DNA of 64,000 nucleotides from an uncultured Thiohalocapsa sp. (GTDB taxonomy: Bacteria; Pseudomonadota; Gammaproteobacteria; Chromatiales; Chromatiaceae), in assembly GCF_913063425.1 (NCBI RefSeq), contig NZ_CAJXYK010000012.1, positions 62,001-126,000 on the forward strand, read 5' to 3'. The first letter of the stretch is position 1. The number at the start of each line of letters is the position of its first letter. The translations under genes and the position numbers were made by a program. Of this stretch, positions 9,851 through 23,063 are shown in pieces. A model generated the notes under the pieces. It was not told where the DNA came from and made no database searches. It saw only the letters and a program-made list of their open reading frames with translations.

Positions 9851-11203
9851 TTACTCCGCGGCCTCGGCGCCGAGGCACTCCTCGGTCTTGGTGTTGTAGT
9901 TGCCGCAGTTGACGGGGTCGGTCCAGTCGCCCTTCAGGTCCTTCGAGCCCTCCAGGTAGTCGGACCAGGCATCGCCGGGCACCTCTTCATCGGTCTGCCA
10001 GACGACGGCAAACTGGCCATCCTCCTGGATCTCGCCGATGAGCACCGGCTTGGTGATGTGATGATTGGGGAGCATCTTGGCCGTGCCGCCGGTGAGGTTC
10101 TTGGTCTCAAGCCCCACGATGGCGTCGATGACGGCATCCGGGTCGGTGCTGCCGGCCTTCTCCACGGCCTTCACCCAGAGGTCGAAGCCGATCTTGTGCG
10201 CCTCCATGGGGTCATTGGTGACCCGGTCCTCGTCCTCGATGAATGTGTGCCAGGTCTCGATGAAGGCGTCGTTCTCGTCCGTGGGCACGCTCATGAAGTA
10301 GTTCCAGGCGGCGAGATGGCCCACCAGCGGCTTGGTGTCGATGCCGGAGAGCTCCTCCTCGCCCACGGAGAAGGCCACAACAGGGATGTCCTCGGCGGAA
10401 ATGCCCTGGTTGCCGAGCTCCTTGTAAAAGGGCACGTTGGCGTCGCCGTTGATGGTGGAGACCACGGCGGTCTTCTTGCCCTCGGAGCCGAACTGCTTGA
10501 TGTCGGCGACGATGGACTGCCAGTCCGAATGGCCGAAGGGCGTGTAGTTGATCATGATGTCCTCATCCGCCACACCGTTCTGCTTGAGGTAGGCCTCGAG
10601 GATCTTGTTGGTGGTGCGCGGATACACGTAATCGGTGCCCGCCAATACCCAGCGCTCCACGCCCAGCTCGTCCTTCAGATAGTCCACGGCCGGGATCGCC
10701 TGCTGGTTCGGCGCCGCGCCGGTGTAGAACACGTTGCGCGAGGACTCCTCGCCCTCGTACTGCACCGGGTAGAAGAGCAGCCCGTTCAGCTCCTCGAACA
10801 CCGGCAGCACGGACTTGCGCGACACCGAGGTCCAGCAGCCGAACACCGCCGCCACCTTCTCCTGATCCAGCAGCTCGCGCGCCTTCTCGGCGAACAGCGG
10901 CCAGTCCGAGGCCGGGTCCACCACCACGGGCTCCAGCTGCTTGCCGAGCAGGCCGCCCTTCTCGTTCTGCTGCTCGATGAGCATCAGCATGGTGTCCTTC
11001 AGCGTCGTCTCGCTGATGGCCATGGTGCCGGAGAGCGAGTGCAGGACGCCGACCTTGATGGTCTCGTCGCCGGCGGCCTCGGTCGCTTCGCCTTCCTCTT
11101 CGGCGTGCGCCAGGCCGCCGCTAAGGCCGACCGTGAGGGCGGCGGCGAGCACAAAGGACTTGCGTCGTGAAATCGTGGACCACAGGGGCAAGGGGTTCCG
11201 CAT
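9851..11203 (-). CDS. urtA: Urea ABC transporter substrate-binding protein UrtA
   Basis: Periplasmic urea-binding protein, 450 residues. The signal peptide has SRRKSF followed by a hydrophobic core and a cut near GLAHA, so export may be by Tat or Sec. The mature N-terminus is acidic (EEEGEATEAAGDE). UrtA hallmarks are IKVGVLHSLSGTMAISE, VFGCWTSVSRKSVLPVFE, LFYPVQYEGEE and PNHHITKPVLIGEIQEDG. It is the first gene of the urt operon. Upstream there is a sigma-54 promoter match and an NtrC-like palindrome, so induction under nitrogen limitation is likely. The C-terminus ends in a short acidic tail after a Cys-containing segment. Confidence 0.96.
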   Translation of the reverse strand: MRNPLPLWSTISRRKSFVLAAALTVGLSGGLAHAEEEGEATEAAGDETIKVGVLHSLSGTMAISETTLKDTMLMLIEQQNEKGGLLGKQLEPVVVDPASDWPLFAEKARELLDQEKVAAVFGCWTSVSRKSVLPVFEELNGLLFYPVQYEGEESSRNVFYTGAAPNQQAIPAVDYLKDELGVERWVLAGTDYVYPRTTNKILEAYLKQNGVADEDIMINYTPFGHSDWQSIVADIKQFGSEGKKTAVVSTINGDANVPFYKELGNQGISAEDIPVVAFSVGEEELSGIDTKPLVGHLAAWNYFMSVPTDENDAFIETWHTFIEDEDRVTNDPMEAHKIGFDLWVKAVEKAGSTDPDAVIDAIVGLETKNLTGGTAKMLPNHHITKPVLIGEIQEDGQFAVVWQTDEEVPGDAWSDYLEGSKDLKGDWTDPVNCGNYNTKTEECLGAEAAE

Positions 11204-11271
11204 AGGTTCGGGCTCCGTATCGGGTCAAGTGCGGCGGGCATTGGGGTCGCCCGCGATGGCGCCGCAATGAA

Positions 11272-11287
11272 AGCAAGGGCCGGGCCA
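11272..11287 (-). promoter_or_regulatory. Sigma-54 (RpoN) promoter for urtABCDE
   Basis: The minus strand reads TGGCCCGGCCCTTGCT. Against the RpoN consensus TGGCACG-N4-TTGCW, 11 of 12 fixed positions match, and the GG and GC elements have correct spacing. The predicted transcript start is near 11262, about 59 bases before the urtA ATG. Confidence 0.75.
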
Positions 11288-11362
11288 AGCTGGCCGTCTG
11301 CGCTATGCCCCTGCAAGCGCGAAGACCGCCCCAGCGTGGCGCATCCCGGGCTACGATGGGCC

Positions 11363-11378
11363 GCACCGTTTTGGTGCA
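11363..11378. promoter_or_regulatory. NtrC-type activator site
   Basis: The minus strand reads TGCACCAAAACGGTGC, which fits the NtrC dyad GCACC-N5-GGTGC. It lies about 105 bases upstream of the predicted sigma-54 transcript start, normal enhancer distance. Together with the promoter it suggests nitrogen-limitation control of urea uptake. Confidence 0.7.
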
Positions 11379-11426
11379 ATTTGCGCACCATCCGCCGGAG
11401 AATGACCTGCACAGGTGCATGAAGCC

Positions 11427-12404
11427 TCAGGCCCACTCGACGGGAAGCGCGAGAACTGCGTCGAGATGGTCGGCGCCGAGCATGCCCATGAGCAGCCGGT
11501 CCAGGCCAAGGGCGACACCGCTGGTTGCCGGCACCCCTGCCTCCAGCGCCGCCAGCAGACGCTCGTCCATGGGTGTTGACACCCGGCCCAGCTCCCGTCG
11601 CTCATCGAGGTCGCGTTGGAAACGCCGGCGCTGCTCGTCCGCGTCCAGCAGCTCGTCGAAGCCGTTGGCGAGCTCCATGCCCTGCCAATACAGCTCGAAG
11701 CGACGTGCCGCCGGCGGGTTGCCGGGCTCGATGCGGGCGAGCGCTGCCTGGCTCGGGGGATAATCGTGGACGAAGGTGAGCCCATCGCGGCCAAGGTCGG
11801 GCTCCAGGCAGTGCGTCAGCAGCAGGTCGAGCCAGCCGTTGGTGTCGAGCGCCAGCAGGTCCGCATCGGCGATGCCCCGGGCTTGGGCCGCGGCCTGCAA
11901 TTCGGCCGTGGTCGCCGTCCAGGGGTCGAGGCCGAGGCGGCGCCGGAACAGCTCGCGATAGCGAAGCCGCTCCACCGGCAGCTCCGGGCGCCCGACGAGG
12001 CGGCGCACCAGCACCGCCACCTCGTCCATCAAGTCCTCCAGCGAGAAGCCCGGTCGGTACCACTCCAGCATGGTGAACTCAGGATGATGGCGCCGGCCAC
12101 GCTCGTCGGCACGGAAGACCTTGCAGACCTGGTAGATGGGCCCGCTGCCGGCGGCGAGCAGGCGCTTCATCGGGAATTCCGGCGAGGTCTGGAGATACCA
12201 GCGCCGGTTGCCGGTGCCGGTGAGGTCGGCGTCGAGGTGCAGCGGCTCGATGGCGGGGTCCGGGTTCGCAGCGGCGGAGAGGATGGGGGTTTCGACCTCC
12301 AGGACGCCGCGCTCGGCGAAGAAGGTGCGCAGCTCGGTGAGAAGCCGGGCGCGGGCCTCGAGGGCTGCGCGCGTGGCGAGTGGGCGCCAGTGGTGTTGCG
12401 TCAC
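11427..12404 (-). CDS. epmA: Elongation factor P--(R)-beta-lysine ligase EpmA
   Basis: A class II lysyl-tRNA-synthetase paralogue that attaches (R)-beta-lysine to EF-P. The 325-residue length fits the family, and no anticodon-binding domain is present. Visible motifs are YLQTSPEFPMKRLLAAG, the motif 2 region VCKVFRADERGRRHHPEFT followed by LEWYR, FHDYPPSQAAL-like FVHDYPPSQAALARI, NGFDEL and motif 3 GVALGLDRLLMGM. The likely start is GTG at 12404, read VTQHHWRPLA. The frame extends to 12755 but there overlaps efp. It follows efp by about 20 bases, so enzyme and substrate are co-expressed. The EpmB aminomutase that makes beta-lysine is not in the window. Confidence 0.94.
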   Translation of the reverse strand: MTQHHWRPLATRAALEARARLLTELRTFFAERGVLEVETPILSAAANPDPAIEPLHLDADLTGTGNRRWYLQTSPEFPMKRLLAAGSGPIYQVCKVFRADERGRRHHPEFTMLEWYRPGFSLEDLMDEVAVLVRRLVGRPELPVERLRYRELFRRRLGLDPWTATTAELQAAAQARGIADADLLALDTNGWLDLLLTHCLEPDLGRDGLTFVHDYPPSQAALARIEPGNPPAARRFELYWQGMELANGFDELLDADEQRRRFQRDLDERRELGRVSTPMDERLLAALEAGVPATSGVALGLDRLLMGMLGADHLDAVLALPVEWA

Positions 12405-12424
12405 CGCGGAGCCCAGTGAGGCGG

Positions 12425-12997
<573 letters not shown>

Positions 12998-13083
12998 GAC
13001 GCGCGTCTCCGTGATTGCGAAAGCAATCGCATATGATACCCCGAAGGCCGCCCGCCGGCCCCGGTTCGCGCCCCGGTCCGCGC

Positions 13084-14004
13084 TCACCCGAGTGCACCGC
13101 CGTCCCTGTTCAGCACCCGCAGGCCGAGCGCGAAGGCGAGCGTCAGCAGCCCCGCCACCAGCACCGAGCCGGGGGCCGCCCCCAGGCGCTCGAACCATTG
13201 CGTCAGGAAGTGGATGGCGCCGAATACGGCGCAAAGGTTCACGAGCCAGCGACGCCCGGCCCACCAGCCCCAGAGGCCGGCGCCCAGCAGCGCCAGCGCC
13301 CAGGTGACGGCAAAGGCGAGCGGGCTGATGGCCCATTCGGCCTCACCGAGCGCCAGCCGGTCCCCGAACAGGGAGCCCACCCAGAAGCCGAGGTTCACCA
13401 GGAAGACGCCGGTGCGGGCGGCACTCAGCGCCAGCCCGGAGCTGCTCGCCGGCAGGCGCAGATGCAACAGGAAGGCGAGCCCGGCGAACAGCGTGAAGGC
13501 GAGCACCGTCAGCGCCGGGGCGTCCACGCCGAGCAGGTAGCTCGCGTCGAAATAGCCCGCCCTGGCGCCGAGCGCGGAGGCCAGCGCCAGCACCGCGAGC
13601 ACCACCAGCAGGTGGCTTCGCACCAGCACCCCCGGCACCGCCAGCAGCAGCGCTGCCGCCACGAAGGCCGCCGGCGCCCCTTCGGTAGCCAGCACCAGCC
13701 CTCCCGCCGTGAGCAGCGTACCGACGAAGACCCAGAGCGTCGCCACGAGCCGCCAGGCGGATGCGCCGAAGCAGGCAAGGGCGAGGCCGAGCGCGGCCAC
13801 TGCCAGTCCCACTGCCATGGCCGTCTGCGGTGCCGGCAGCAGCGCAATGCCCGCGCCCGCCACGGCCACGACGCCGAGCCCCGCCAACAGGCCGTAGGCC
13901 AAACTCGCGGTCTCCTGCGCGGCGTGCCGGCGCAGACGTGCGTGCTGCCGGGCGCTGATCTCGCCGTCGGCGAGCAGCCGGTCGAGGTCCAGCAGGGCCT
14001 TCAT
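13084..14004 (-). CDS. Multi-pass membrane protein, DUF2157-like
   Basis: The 306-residue product has a soluble N-terminus ([20 protein letters not shown]) followed by about ten hydrophobic helices. The N-terminal pattern of a Leu-rich segment with GEIS, then [20 protein letters not shown], resembles DUF2157 membrane proteins of unknown function. There are no catalytic motifs. It lies 86 bases upstream of efp on the same strand, with no sign of a shared role. Three 12-bp repeats lie directly before its start codon and cover the ribosome-binding region, which otherwise has only a weak AGG. Confidence 0.7.
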   Translation of the reverse strand: MKALLDLDRLLADGEISARQHARLRRHAAQETASLAYGLLAGLGVVAVAGAGIALLPAPQTAMAVGLAVAALGLALACFGASAWRLVATLWVFVGTLLTAGGLVLATEGAPAAFVAAALLLAVPGVLVRSHLLVVLAVLALASALGARAGYFDASYLLGVDAPALTVLAFTLFAGLAFLLHLRLPASSSGLALSAARTGVFLVNLGFWVGSLFGDRLALGEAEWAISPLAFAVTWALALLGAGLWGWWAGRRWLVNLCAVFGAIHFLTQWFERLGAAPGSVLVAGLLTLAFALGLRVLNRDGGALG

Positions 14005-14007
14005 CGC

Positions 14008-14043
14008 GAGCCTGTGTGCGAGCCTGAGTGCAAGCCTGAGTGC
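14008..14043. repeat. Three 12-bp tandem repeats before a start codon
   Basis: Units are gagcctgtgtgc, gagcctgagtgc and aagcctgagtgc, back to back, four bases from the ATG of the membrane protein gene (minus strand). The unit nearest the gene provides the only Shine-Dalgarno-like AGG. Confidence 0.8.
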
Positions 14044-14074
14044 GATCCGGCGCCGCCGCCGGGCGTGCGCGCCC

Positions 14075-15193
14075 TCAGCCGCCGGTGAGCCGGTAGAGGT
14101 TCAGGTCGGCGGCGAACGCCAGCATGGTGTCAGGCATGGACTCCGGGCTGCCGCCGTTCAGCGCCGCGGTGAAGAGCTGCTTCAGGGCCGCGTTGGCCGC
14201 CGGTACCTCGCCCACGAAATAGCCATGTGCCTCGCCGACGCCTTCGGCATGGGTAACATCGACATAGAAGGCGTTGGCGGCCACGAGGTTCTTGACGTAG
14301 TGCCCGAGGCGCGGCAGCTGCTCCTCGCCCGGCTTGCGCCGCGACCACTTGAGCGCAAAGTCCTCCTCGTTGATGAAGACGTAGACGCGGTTGCGCACAT
14401 CCAGCGCCTGCACCCAGGACTCGTGTCCGCTGTTGTTGGCGTCCGCCGCCACCAGGCAGACGTTGTCGAAAATCAGCGCCCGGGCGCCGGCCATGCTCGG
14501 GCGCAGCGCATACTTGAGCACATAGTTGCCCATGCTGTGGCAGACGAGGCTGAGCTTGGTGGCGCACTGCTCGCTGCAGAGCTTGGCATACAGGGCCTGA
14601 GTGCGGTCGGGGTTGTCCGGATGGCGCTCGGCGGCCTTGCGGCGCAGCGTCTCGCGCATGCCCGCCGTGAGCGTTTCGTGGAAGAACTGCACCTTCTCGA
14701 AGAAGCGGTTCAGCGCGTCCATGGAGGCCCGGGCATCCTTCTTGTCCCGGCGGTAGGCGACGGTACCGCTGACCAGACCGCCGCCGTTGGCGGGCCAGCT
14801 GAACACCAGGCAGATGACGCCGTGGTCCGCCTCGATCTGCGCCGCCGTCTCCACCACATCGCGGATATCGTTGTTGTAGCCGTGCACATAGACGACGAGA
14901 TTGCGGCCCGTGGTCTGGGTCTGCTCGTACAGCTCGCAGGCCACCTGAAGACTCGCATGCCGGACCTCGCTCGGGTCGATGTCCAGGTTCCACTGCTCCT
15001 TGAGCGCGCGGGCCTCGCGCACCAAAAGCTCGTCCTTCAGGGTCTCGGCGGTCCAGTCGTTGCCGTCATGCTCTACACGTACGATGCGCAGCTCATTGGG
15101 GCCGTCGCGGTTGGGCCGCTTGCCGAAGATATCGAGGTCCTCGGGTGCGCCGGGCTTGGTTTCGCGCACTTCACGGTTGGTGACCACGTACAT
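14075..15193 (-). CDS. DUF900 alpha/beta hydrolase
   Basis: The 372-residue product is a predicted cytoplasmic alpha/beta-hydrolase. Evidence is the strand-helix LVVYVHGYNND after a beta-rich N-terminus, LVFSWPANG, and the nucleophile elbow LVCHSMGNYVLKYALR, in which CHSMG replaces the usual GHSMG. This matches DUF900-type esterase-like proteins, whose substrates are mostly unknown. The start at MYVVTNREV (15193) is supported by AGGAGG eight bases upstream. Longer forms to 15283 lack such a site. A late FYVDVTHAEG segment probably supplies the catalytic His. It appears to be a single gene with no linked pathway. Confidence 0.8.
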   Translation of the reverse strand: MYVVTNREVRETKPGAPEDLDIFGKRPNRDGPNELRIVRVEHDGNDWTAETLKDELLVREARALKEQWNLDIDPSEVRHASLQVACELYEQTQTTGRNLVVYVHGYNNDIRDVVETAAQIEADHGVICLVFSWPANGGGLVSGTVAYRRDKKDARASMDALNRFFEKVQFFHETLTAGMRETLRRKAAERHPDNPDRTQALYAKLCSEQCATKLSLVCHSMGNYVLKYALRPSMAGARALIFDNVCLVAADANNSGHESWVQALDVRNRVYVFINEEDFALKWSRRKPGEEQLPRLGHYVKNLVAANAFYVDVTHAEGVGEAHGYFVGEVPAANAALKQLFTAALNGGSPESMPDTMLAFAADLNLYRLTGG

Positions 15194-15426
15194 GCAGGTG
15201 TCCTCCTGGACAAGCAGATGAGCCGGCGCCTCCATTCGGAGCCGCCATTCACGACGCACGCAGCCGGACTTTGCGCAGACCACGCGCGGAGGCCGCCGGC
15301 ACGAGAGTCAGCTGCAAACGATCAACGCCAAGTATAGGCAGCCCGTCGAAGGGCGTGCATGCCGGGCAGCCGCCCCCCTGACCAGGGCACCCGGTCCCCC
15401 GATACAGCGCTCCTGTATAACCCGGC

Positions 15427-15750
15427 TCAGTAGCCGTAGCCGCCGCTTTCGATGCGCTTGATGCGGCCGTCTTCGATGGTGATGCGCTGGATGAAGCGCC
15501 GCGGACCGAAATTGTAGGTCCAGATCTCCACGGGCACGCTGTCATAAGCGGTGATGGTGCGGCCCTGCACCCGGTCGTAGATCTGGTAGGGGATCTTGCG
15601 CTCGGTGGTCTCCCGCAGCGTCGGCTCGCCGCAGGTCTTGAGCAGCTTGAAGGTGCTGTCGCCCTCGCTCACGACATTGGTGCCGCAGCGCAGCGCCTGG
15701 GCCGGCGCCGCGACGGCGAGGCAGAACAGCAGGACAAGGCACCGATGCAT
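15427..15750 (-). CDS. DUF2845 periplasmic protein
   Basis: The 107-residue product has a signal peptide (MHRCLVLLFCLAVAAPAQA), so it is periplasmic. The mature part begins LRCGTNVVSEGDSTFKLLKT, followed by CGEPTLRE and WTYNFGPRRFIQRI, the standard DUF2845 pattern. That family consists of small proteins with a conserved Cys pair and unknown function, often encoded singly. The longer frame to 15834 adds a non-native leader, so 15750 is used. It precedes the DUF900 gene on the same strand with a 233-base gap. Confidence 0.88.
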   Translation of the reverse strand: MHRCLVLLFCLAVAAPAQALRCGTNVVSEGDSTFKLLKTCGEPTLRETTERKIPYQIYDRVQGRTITAYDSVPVEIWTYNFGPRRFIQRITIEDGRIKRIESGGYGY

Positions 15751-15837
15751 AAGGGTCACCCGCGCCCGGCAGGCGCCGGCAGGGGCTTGCCGGTCACGGG
15801 GAGATGCAGTCTGGGTGGGTCGCATGACAGGCATGGG

Positions 15838-16314
15838 CTATTCGTAACGGACTTCCAGCACCTCCAGCTCGCGCTTGCCGCCGGGTGCATCCACCAGGGC
15901 CACATCGCCCTCGCCCTTGCCGATCAGGCCCCGGGCGATGGGCGAGCTGATGCTGATCTTGCCCTGCTTGATGTCCGCCTCGTCGTCGCCGACGATGATG
16001 AAGGTGTGCTCCTCGTCCTTGTCCACATCGAGCACGTCCACGGTGACGCCGAAGACCACCTTGCCCGTGCGCGGCAACTGCGACACATCGATGATCTGCG
16101 CATGCGAGAGCTTCCCCTCGATATCCTTGATGCGGCCCTCGACGAAGCCCTGCTGCTCGCGCGCGGCATGGTACTCCGCATTCTCCTTGAGGTCGCCGTG
16201 GGCCCGCGCCTCGGCGATGGCCTCGATGATGCGCGGACGCTCGATCTTCTTCAGGTGCTCCAGTTCGGCGCGCAATTGCTCAGCGCCCCTGGCCGTGAGA
16301 GGTACCTGGCTCAT
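15838..16314 (-). CDS. greA: Transcription elongation factor GreA
   Basis: GreA rescues backtracked RNA polymerase by stimulating cleavage of the nascent RNA. The product has 158 residues, the normal length. The N-terminal coiled coil carries the acidic tip ([20 protein letters not shown], with the conserved D and E). The C-terminal globular domain includes [10 protein letters not shown] and [16 protein letters not shown] use the start [14 protein letters not shown] at 16314. The frame to 16443 is a longer artefact. carB lies 228 bases upstream on the same strand, a common gammaproteobacterial order (carA-carB-greA). Confidence 0.97.
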   Translation of the reverse strand: MSQVPLTARGAEQLRAELEHLKKIERPRIIEAIAEARAHGDLKENAEYHAAREQQGFVEGRIKDIEGKLSHAQIIDVSQLPRTGKVVFGVTVDVLDVDKDEEHTFIIVGDDEADIKQGKISISSPIARGLIGKGEGDVALVDAPGGKRELEVLEVRYE

Positions 16315-16542
16315 CTGTGAAATCCTCTTCCGCGCCACGGTACGTCTGCGAGCCGCGGCGTGCTGTTTGGGTTGCGTTCGGAGGTGCTCCGGCGCCGAGT
16401 GCCGATGCCGTTGACAGGCCGGCTGTTGCGAGCTGGCAGTCACGGGCCGGCCGCGCCGGCTGCAACGGGCAGCCCGGCGCGATCCCGACCTTGCAGCGCG
16501 CCGGACGCGTGAGAGGGCCTTAGCCTAGCGCCGGCACCTGGG

Positions 16543-19749
<3,207 letters not shown>

Positions 19750-19924
19750 GACCGCTGGCTTGGCTGTCTGTGTTCACTGACCCGCTGCACCATCGGTCCC
19801 GGTCGCAGTGGGCGCAGGGGCTGACGGTTGCGGCGGCGAATGGCTTATTCCGGTGCGGGCGAATCAGGCGCCGCAGAGGCACGTGGTCGCTGTCATCCCG
19901 GGTGTGCGTCCGGCGGCCGCGGCA

Positions 19925-21067
19925 TCACTGCCGCTCGGCCATGGCCGCGATGAAGGCATCGAACAGCGGTGCCACATCGTGCGGACCTGGACTCGCCTCC
20001 GGATGGCCCTGGAAGCTGAACGCGGGACGCTCGCGATGGCGGATGCCCTGGAGCGAGCCGTCGAACAGCGAGCGATGGGTCGCCGCCACCGCCGCCGGCA
20101 GCGTCGACTCGTCCACCGCGAAGCCGTGGTTCTGGCTGGAGATCATGACGGTGCCCGTCGCCAGGTCCACCACCGGGTGGTTCGCACCATGGTGCCCGAA
20201 CTTCATCTTCACGGTGCGGGCGCCGCAGGCGAGACCCAGCAGCTGGTGCCCGAGACAGATGCCGAACAGCGGAATCTCCGCGTCCAGCAGGGTGCGGATG
20301 GCCTTGACGGCGTAGTCGCAGGGCTCCGGGTCGCCCGGGCCGTTGCTCAGGAAGACGCCGTCCGGGCGCAGCGCCAGCACCTCCGCCGCCGGGGTCTCGG
20401 CGGGCACCACCGTAATGCGGCAGCCGCGTGCGGCGAGCATGCGCAGGATATTGCGCTTGATGCCGTAATCGTAGGCGACGACGTGGAACCGCAGCGACGG
20501 GTCGTCCGCCGCGACGGGCGCCCCCTGCCCCAGCTCCAGCGACCACAGGCCGGCGGTCCAGCTGTACGTGGACGCAGTGGTGACCTCCCGCGCCAGGTCC
20601 ATACCGGCGAGCCCCGGAAAGGCCCGCGCCGCAGCCAGCGCCGCCGCCTCGTCAATGCCGCCGCCCGCCTGCAGACAGCCGTTCTGGGCGCCCTTCTCGC
20701 GCAGGATGCGCGTGAGCCTGCGGGTGTCGATGTCGGCGATGCCGGGGACGCCTTGGTCGCGCAGGTACGCAGGCAGGTCCTGCGTCCGGCGCCAGTTGCT
20801 GGTGCGCGCCGGCACGTCCCGGACCACCAGCCCCGCCGCATGCACGCGGGCGGACTCCTCGTCCTCGTCGTTGACGCCGGTGTTGCCGATGTGCGGATAG
20901 GTGAGCGTCACCAGCTGACGGGCGTAGGACGGGTCCGTCAGGATCTCCTGGTAGCCCGTCATGGCCGTGTTGAACACGACCTCGCCGACGGCCTCGCCCG
21001 CCGCACCTGTGGAGACGCCGCGGAAGATCGAGCCATCCTCCAGAACCAGAACGGCGGGTTGGTGCAA
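19925..21067 (-). CDS. carA: Carbamoyl phosphate synthase small subunit
   Basis: Glutaminase subunit that frees ammonia for CarB. I use TTG at 21067, which has GGAGG six bases upstream and gives 380 residues, the normal length. The frame to 21121 adds 18 unsupported residues. The N-terminal domain begins [20 protein letters not shown]. The class I amidotransferase domain has the nucleophile Cys in [15 protein letters not shown] and the His/Glu pair in [13 protein letters not shown]. No dapB or DnaJ gene precedes it. trxC lies 354 bases upstream on the same strand. Confidence 0.96.
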   Translation of the reverse strand: MHQPAVLVLEDGSIFRGVSTGAAGEAVGEVVFNTAMTGYQEILTDPSYARQLVTLTYPHIGNTGVNDEDEESARVHAAGLVVRDVPARTSNWRRTQDLPAYLRDQGVPGIADIDTRRLTRILREKGAQNGCLQAGGGIDEAAALAAARAFPGLAGMDLAREVTTASTYSWTAGLWSLELGQGAPVAADDPSLRFHVVAYDYGIKRNILRMLAARGCRITVVPAETPAAEVLALRPDGVFLSNGPGDPEPCDYAVKAIRTLLDAEIPLFGICLGHQLLGLACGARTVKMKFGHHGANHPVVDLATGTVMISSQNHGFAVDESTLPAAVAATHRSLFDGSLQGIRHRERPAFSFQGHPEASPGPHDVAPLFDAFIAAMAERQ

Positions 21068-21421
21068 CGGGGACCTCCGGGCGAAGCGTGGGCGAGCTGT
21101 GGGTCGGCCAATGGGGCGCACTATGACGCAGGCGTCTTCGCGGTGCCGGCCATCCCGCCTGTCACCGTGCCGAGCCGCAGCGTCGTGCCAAGAGTGCGCT
21201 GCCGCCCATGCCGGCGCAGGGGACAGCGCTCGCGAGATACTAATGGATGCCCCAGATGCTGTCCACGCGCCCCGCCGGCTGTGTCCGCCTGCGGGCGACG
21301 GCGCACGACAGCGGCGGGCCGGACATGGGCTGCCCGGGGGCAGATGCAGCGGGACCGCCTGACGGGCCTGCGGCTGCGAGAGGCCCGCAGCCGTGACCGC
21401 GCCCCGCCGGCTGGGCCGCCG
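21068..21421. other. carA-trxC intergenic region
   Basis: The 354 bases hold no supportable gene. It should contain the carA promoter, but I see no clear -35/-10 pair and no arginine or pyrimidine regulatory site I could defend. Confidence 0.5.
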
Positions 21422-21856
21422 CTAGAGATACGGCTGCATCCAGCGCACCAGCTGTGCCGTGTCCATGGCGCCCGCCTGGCGCGCCAGCTCCCGCCCCCCG
21501 CGAAACACCGCGAGCGTCGGAATCGAGCGGATGCCGTGGCGCATGGCAAGCCCCTGCGCCTCCTCGGTGTTCACCTTGGCCAGTCGGGCGTTGGGCTCCA
21601 GGCGTGCGGCCGCGGCCTCGAAGGCGGGCGCCATCATCCGGCATGGGCCACACCAGGGCGCCCAGAAGTCCACCAGCACCGGCACATCGCTGCGGGCGAT
21701 GTGGCGCTCGAACCGCGCCTCGTCCAGCGCCACCGGGTGGCCGTCGAACAGGGGTCGATGGCACTTGCCGCAGGCAGGCCCCTGGGTCAGCCGTGCCCCG
21801 GGGACCCGGTTGACGGCATCGCAATGCGGACAGACGAGGTGCAGCGGATCGGCCAT
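21422..21856 (-). CDS. trxC: Thioredoxin 2 TrxC
   Basis: Cytoplasmic thiol-disulfide reductase of the zinc-containing thioredoxin-2 type, 144 residues. The N-terminal zinc domain has two Cys pairs, LVCPHC and ACGKC. The thioredoxin fold follows with the active site WAPWCGPCRMMAP and the cis-proline region SIPTLAVFRGG. I start at MADPLHLVCPHC (21856), where GGAGGAG stands six bases away. A longer frame to 21889 is not needed. It is divergent from cnoX with only 122 bases between, so the two thioredoxin-fold genes may share control. Confidence 0.96.
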   Translation of the reverse strand: MADPLHLVCPHCDAVNRVPGARLTQGPACGKCHRPLFDGHPVALDEARFERHIARSDVPVLVDFWAPWCGPCRMMAPAFEAAAARLEPNARLAKVNTEEAQGLAMRHGIRSIPTLAVFRGGRELARQAGAMDTAQLVRWMQPYL

Positions 21857-21911
21857 GGCGCTCTCCTCCGGGCAGTTTCCTCTGGTCACCCGCGGCTCGC
21901 GGGCGCCCTGC

Positions 21912-21940
21912 TTGAATCGGCGTCACTGACCAATTATTTT
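21912..21940 (+). promoter_or_regulatory. Predicted sigma-70 promoter of cnoX
   Basis: TTGAAT and TATTTT are separated by 17 bases, in the AT-rich part of the trxC-cnoX gap. The ATG is about 39 bases downstream, after a GGAG ribosome site. Confidence 0.5.
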
Positions 21941-21978
21941 CCACCGCGTGAGCAATTGCCAGACATCCGGAGCACTGC

Positions 21979-22839
21979 ATGGCCGAGTCACCGCACGTGA
22001 TCAACGTCACCGAAGCCGACTTCGAGCGGGTGGTCATCGCCGGCTCCGCCGAGCGCCCCGTGCTGGTGGACTTCTGGGCCGACTGGTGCGCACCCTGTCG
22101 CCAGCTGATGCCGCTCCTGGCCAAGCTCGCAGATGAGTTTGCCGGCGCCTTCCTGCTCGCCAAGGTGGACACGGAAGCCGAGCAGGCCCTGGCGGCGGCG
22201 TTCGGCATCCGCAGCCTGCCGACGGTGCAGCTGTTCAAGGGCGGCCGCCCCGTGGATCAGTTCATGGGCGCGCTGCCGGAGGGCCAGATCCGCGACTTCC
22301 TGGCCCGCCACGTCGAAAGCGAGAGCGACCGCCGCATCGCCACCGCCGCCGATGCGATAGCCAGGGGCGAGCTGGAGGCCGCCGCCTCGCTGCTCGCCGA
22401 GCTGCGGGCCGAAGACCCCGACAACACCCGCCTGTTTCCGCTGGAGGTGCGCCTGGCACTGGCCCGGGGCGAGCACGACGCCGCGGCCGACATGCTGGCG
22501 CACACCCCCATCGAGCTCGCCAACGACCCCGAGATCGCGCAGCTGCACGGACAGATCGCCTTTGCGGAGGCCGCGGCCGAGGCGCCGTCGCCGGCGGCGT
22601 GCGAGGCCCGCCTCGCCGCTGACCCCGGCGACAGCGCCGCGCGTTACGGACTCGCCGCGCAGCAGGTGCTCGCAGGTGACTACCAGGCGGCCCTGGACAA
22701 CCTGCTCACAGTCATGCAGCGCGATCGCGGCTACGGCGACGATGCCGCCCGCAAAGCCATTGTGATGGTCTTCGACCTGCTGGGCGATGATCCGCTGGTG
22801 AAGACCTACCGCGCCAAGCTCTCCCGGCTCCTGTACTGA
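21979..22839 (+). CDS. cnoX: Chaperedoxin CnoX (YbbN-type thioredoxin with TPR-like domain)
   Basis: The 286-residue product joins an N-terminal thioredoxin domain to a C-terminal TPR-like helical domain, the layout of CnoX/YbbN, which holds oxidised proteins and hands them to chaperones. The active site is WADWCAPCRQL, a complete CxxC. E. coli CnoX has lost one of these cysteines, so this version is probably also redox-active. The region after about residue 115 (RRIATAADAIARGELEAAAS) and the later ARYGLAAQQVLAGDYQAALD form the helical repeats. It is divergent from trxC. Confidence 0.93.
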   Translation: MAESPHVINVTEADFERVVIAGSAERPVLVDFWADWCAPCRQLMPLLAKLADEFAGAFLLAKVDTEAEQALAAAFGIRSLPTVQLFKGGRPVDQFMGALPEGQIRDFLARHVESESDRRIATAADAIARGELEAAASLLAELRAEDPDNTRLFPLEVRLALARGEHDAAADMLAHTPIELANDPEIAQLHGQIAFAEAAAEAPSPAACEARLAADPGDSAARYGLAAQQVLAGDYQAALDNLLTVMQRDRGYGDDAARKAIVMVFDLLGDDPLVKTYRAKLSRLLY

Positions 22840-23063
22840 GCACCGCGCAACCCGACCGGCATCACAACTCCAACGGTTGGCCCGGGCAGCGCGCGCAAAG
22901 GGCATCGTGTCCTTTGTGGAAATCCATTAGACTTGCGCCGGATAGGGTTGGAGCGGTCGCATCAAGGCCGATGCTCGGCAGGTGCTGGCCCAGGGGCTGC
23001 CGCATACCGGTCGGCGGGCCGTTCCCGCAGCAGTCCTGAGTCATCCCGCATGGAGCCGGTGTC

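Noticed and set aside
3884-11203. Urease or urea amidolyase genes linked to urt
   Set aside because: No ure-type or amidolyase motif is present in or next to the operon within the window.
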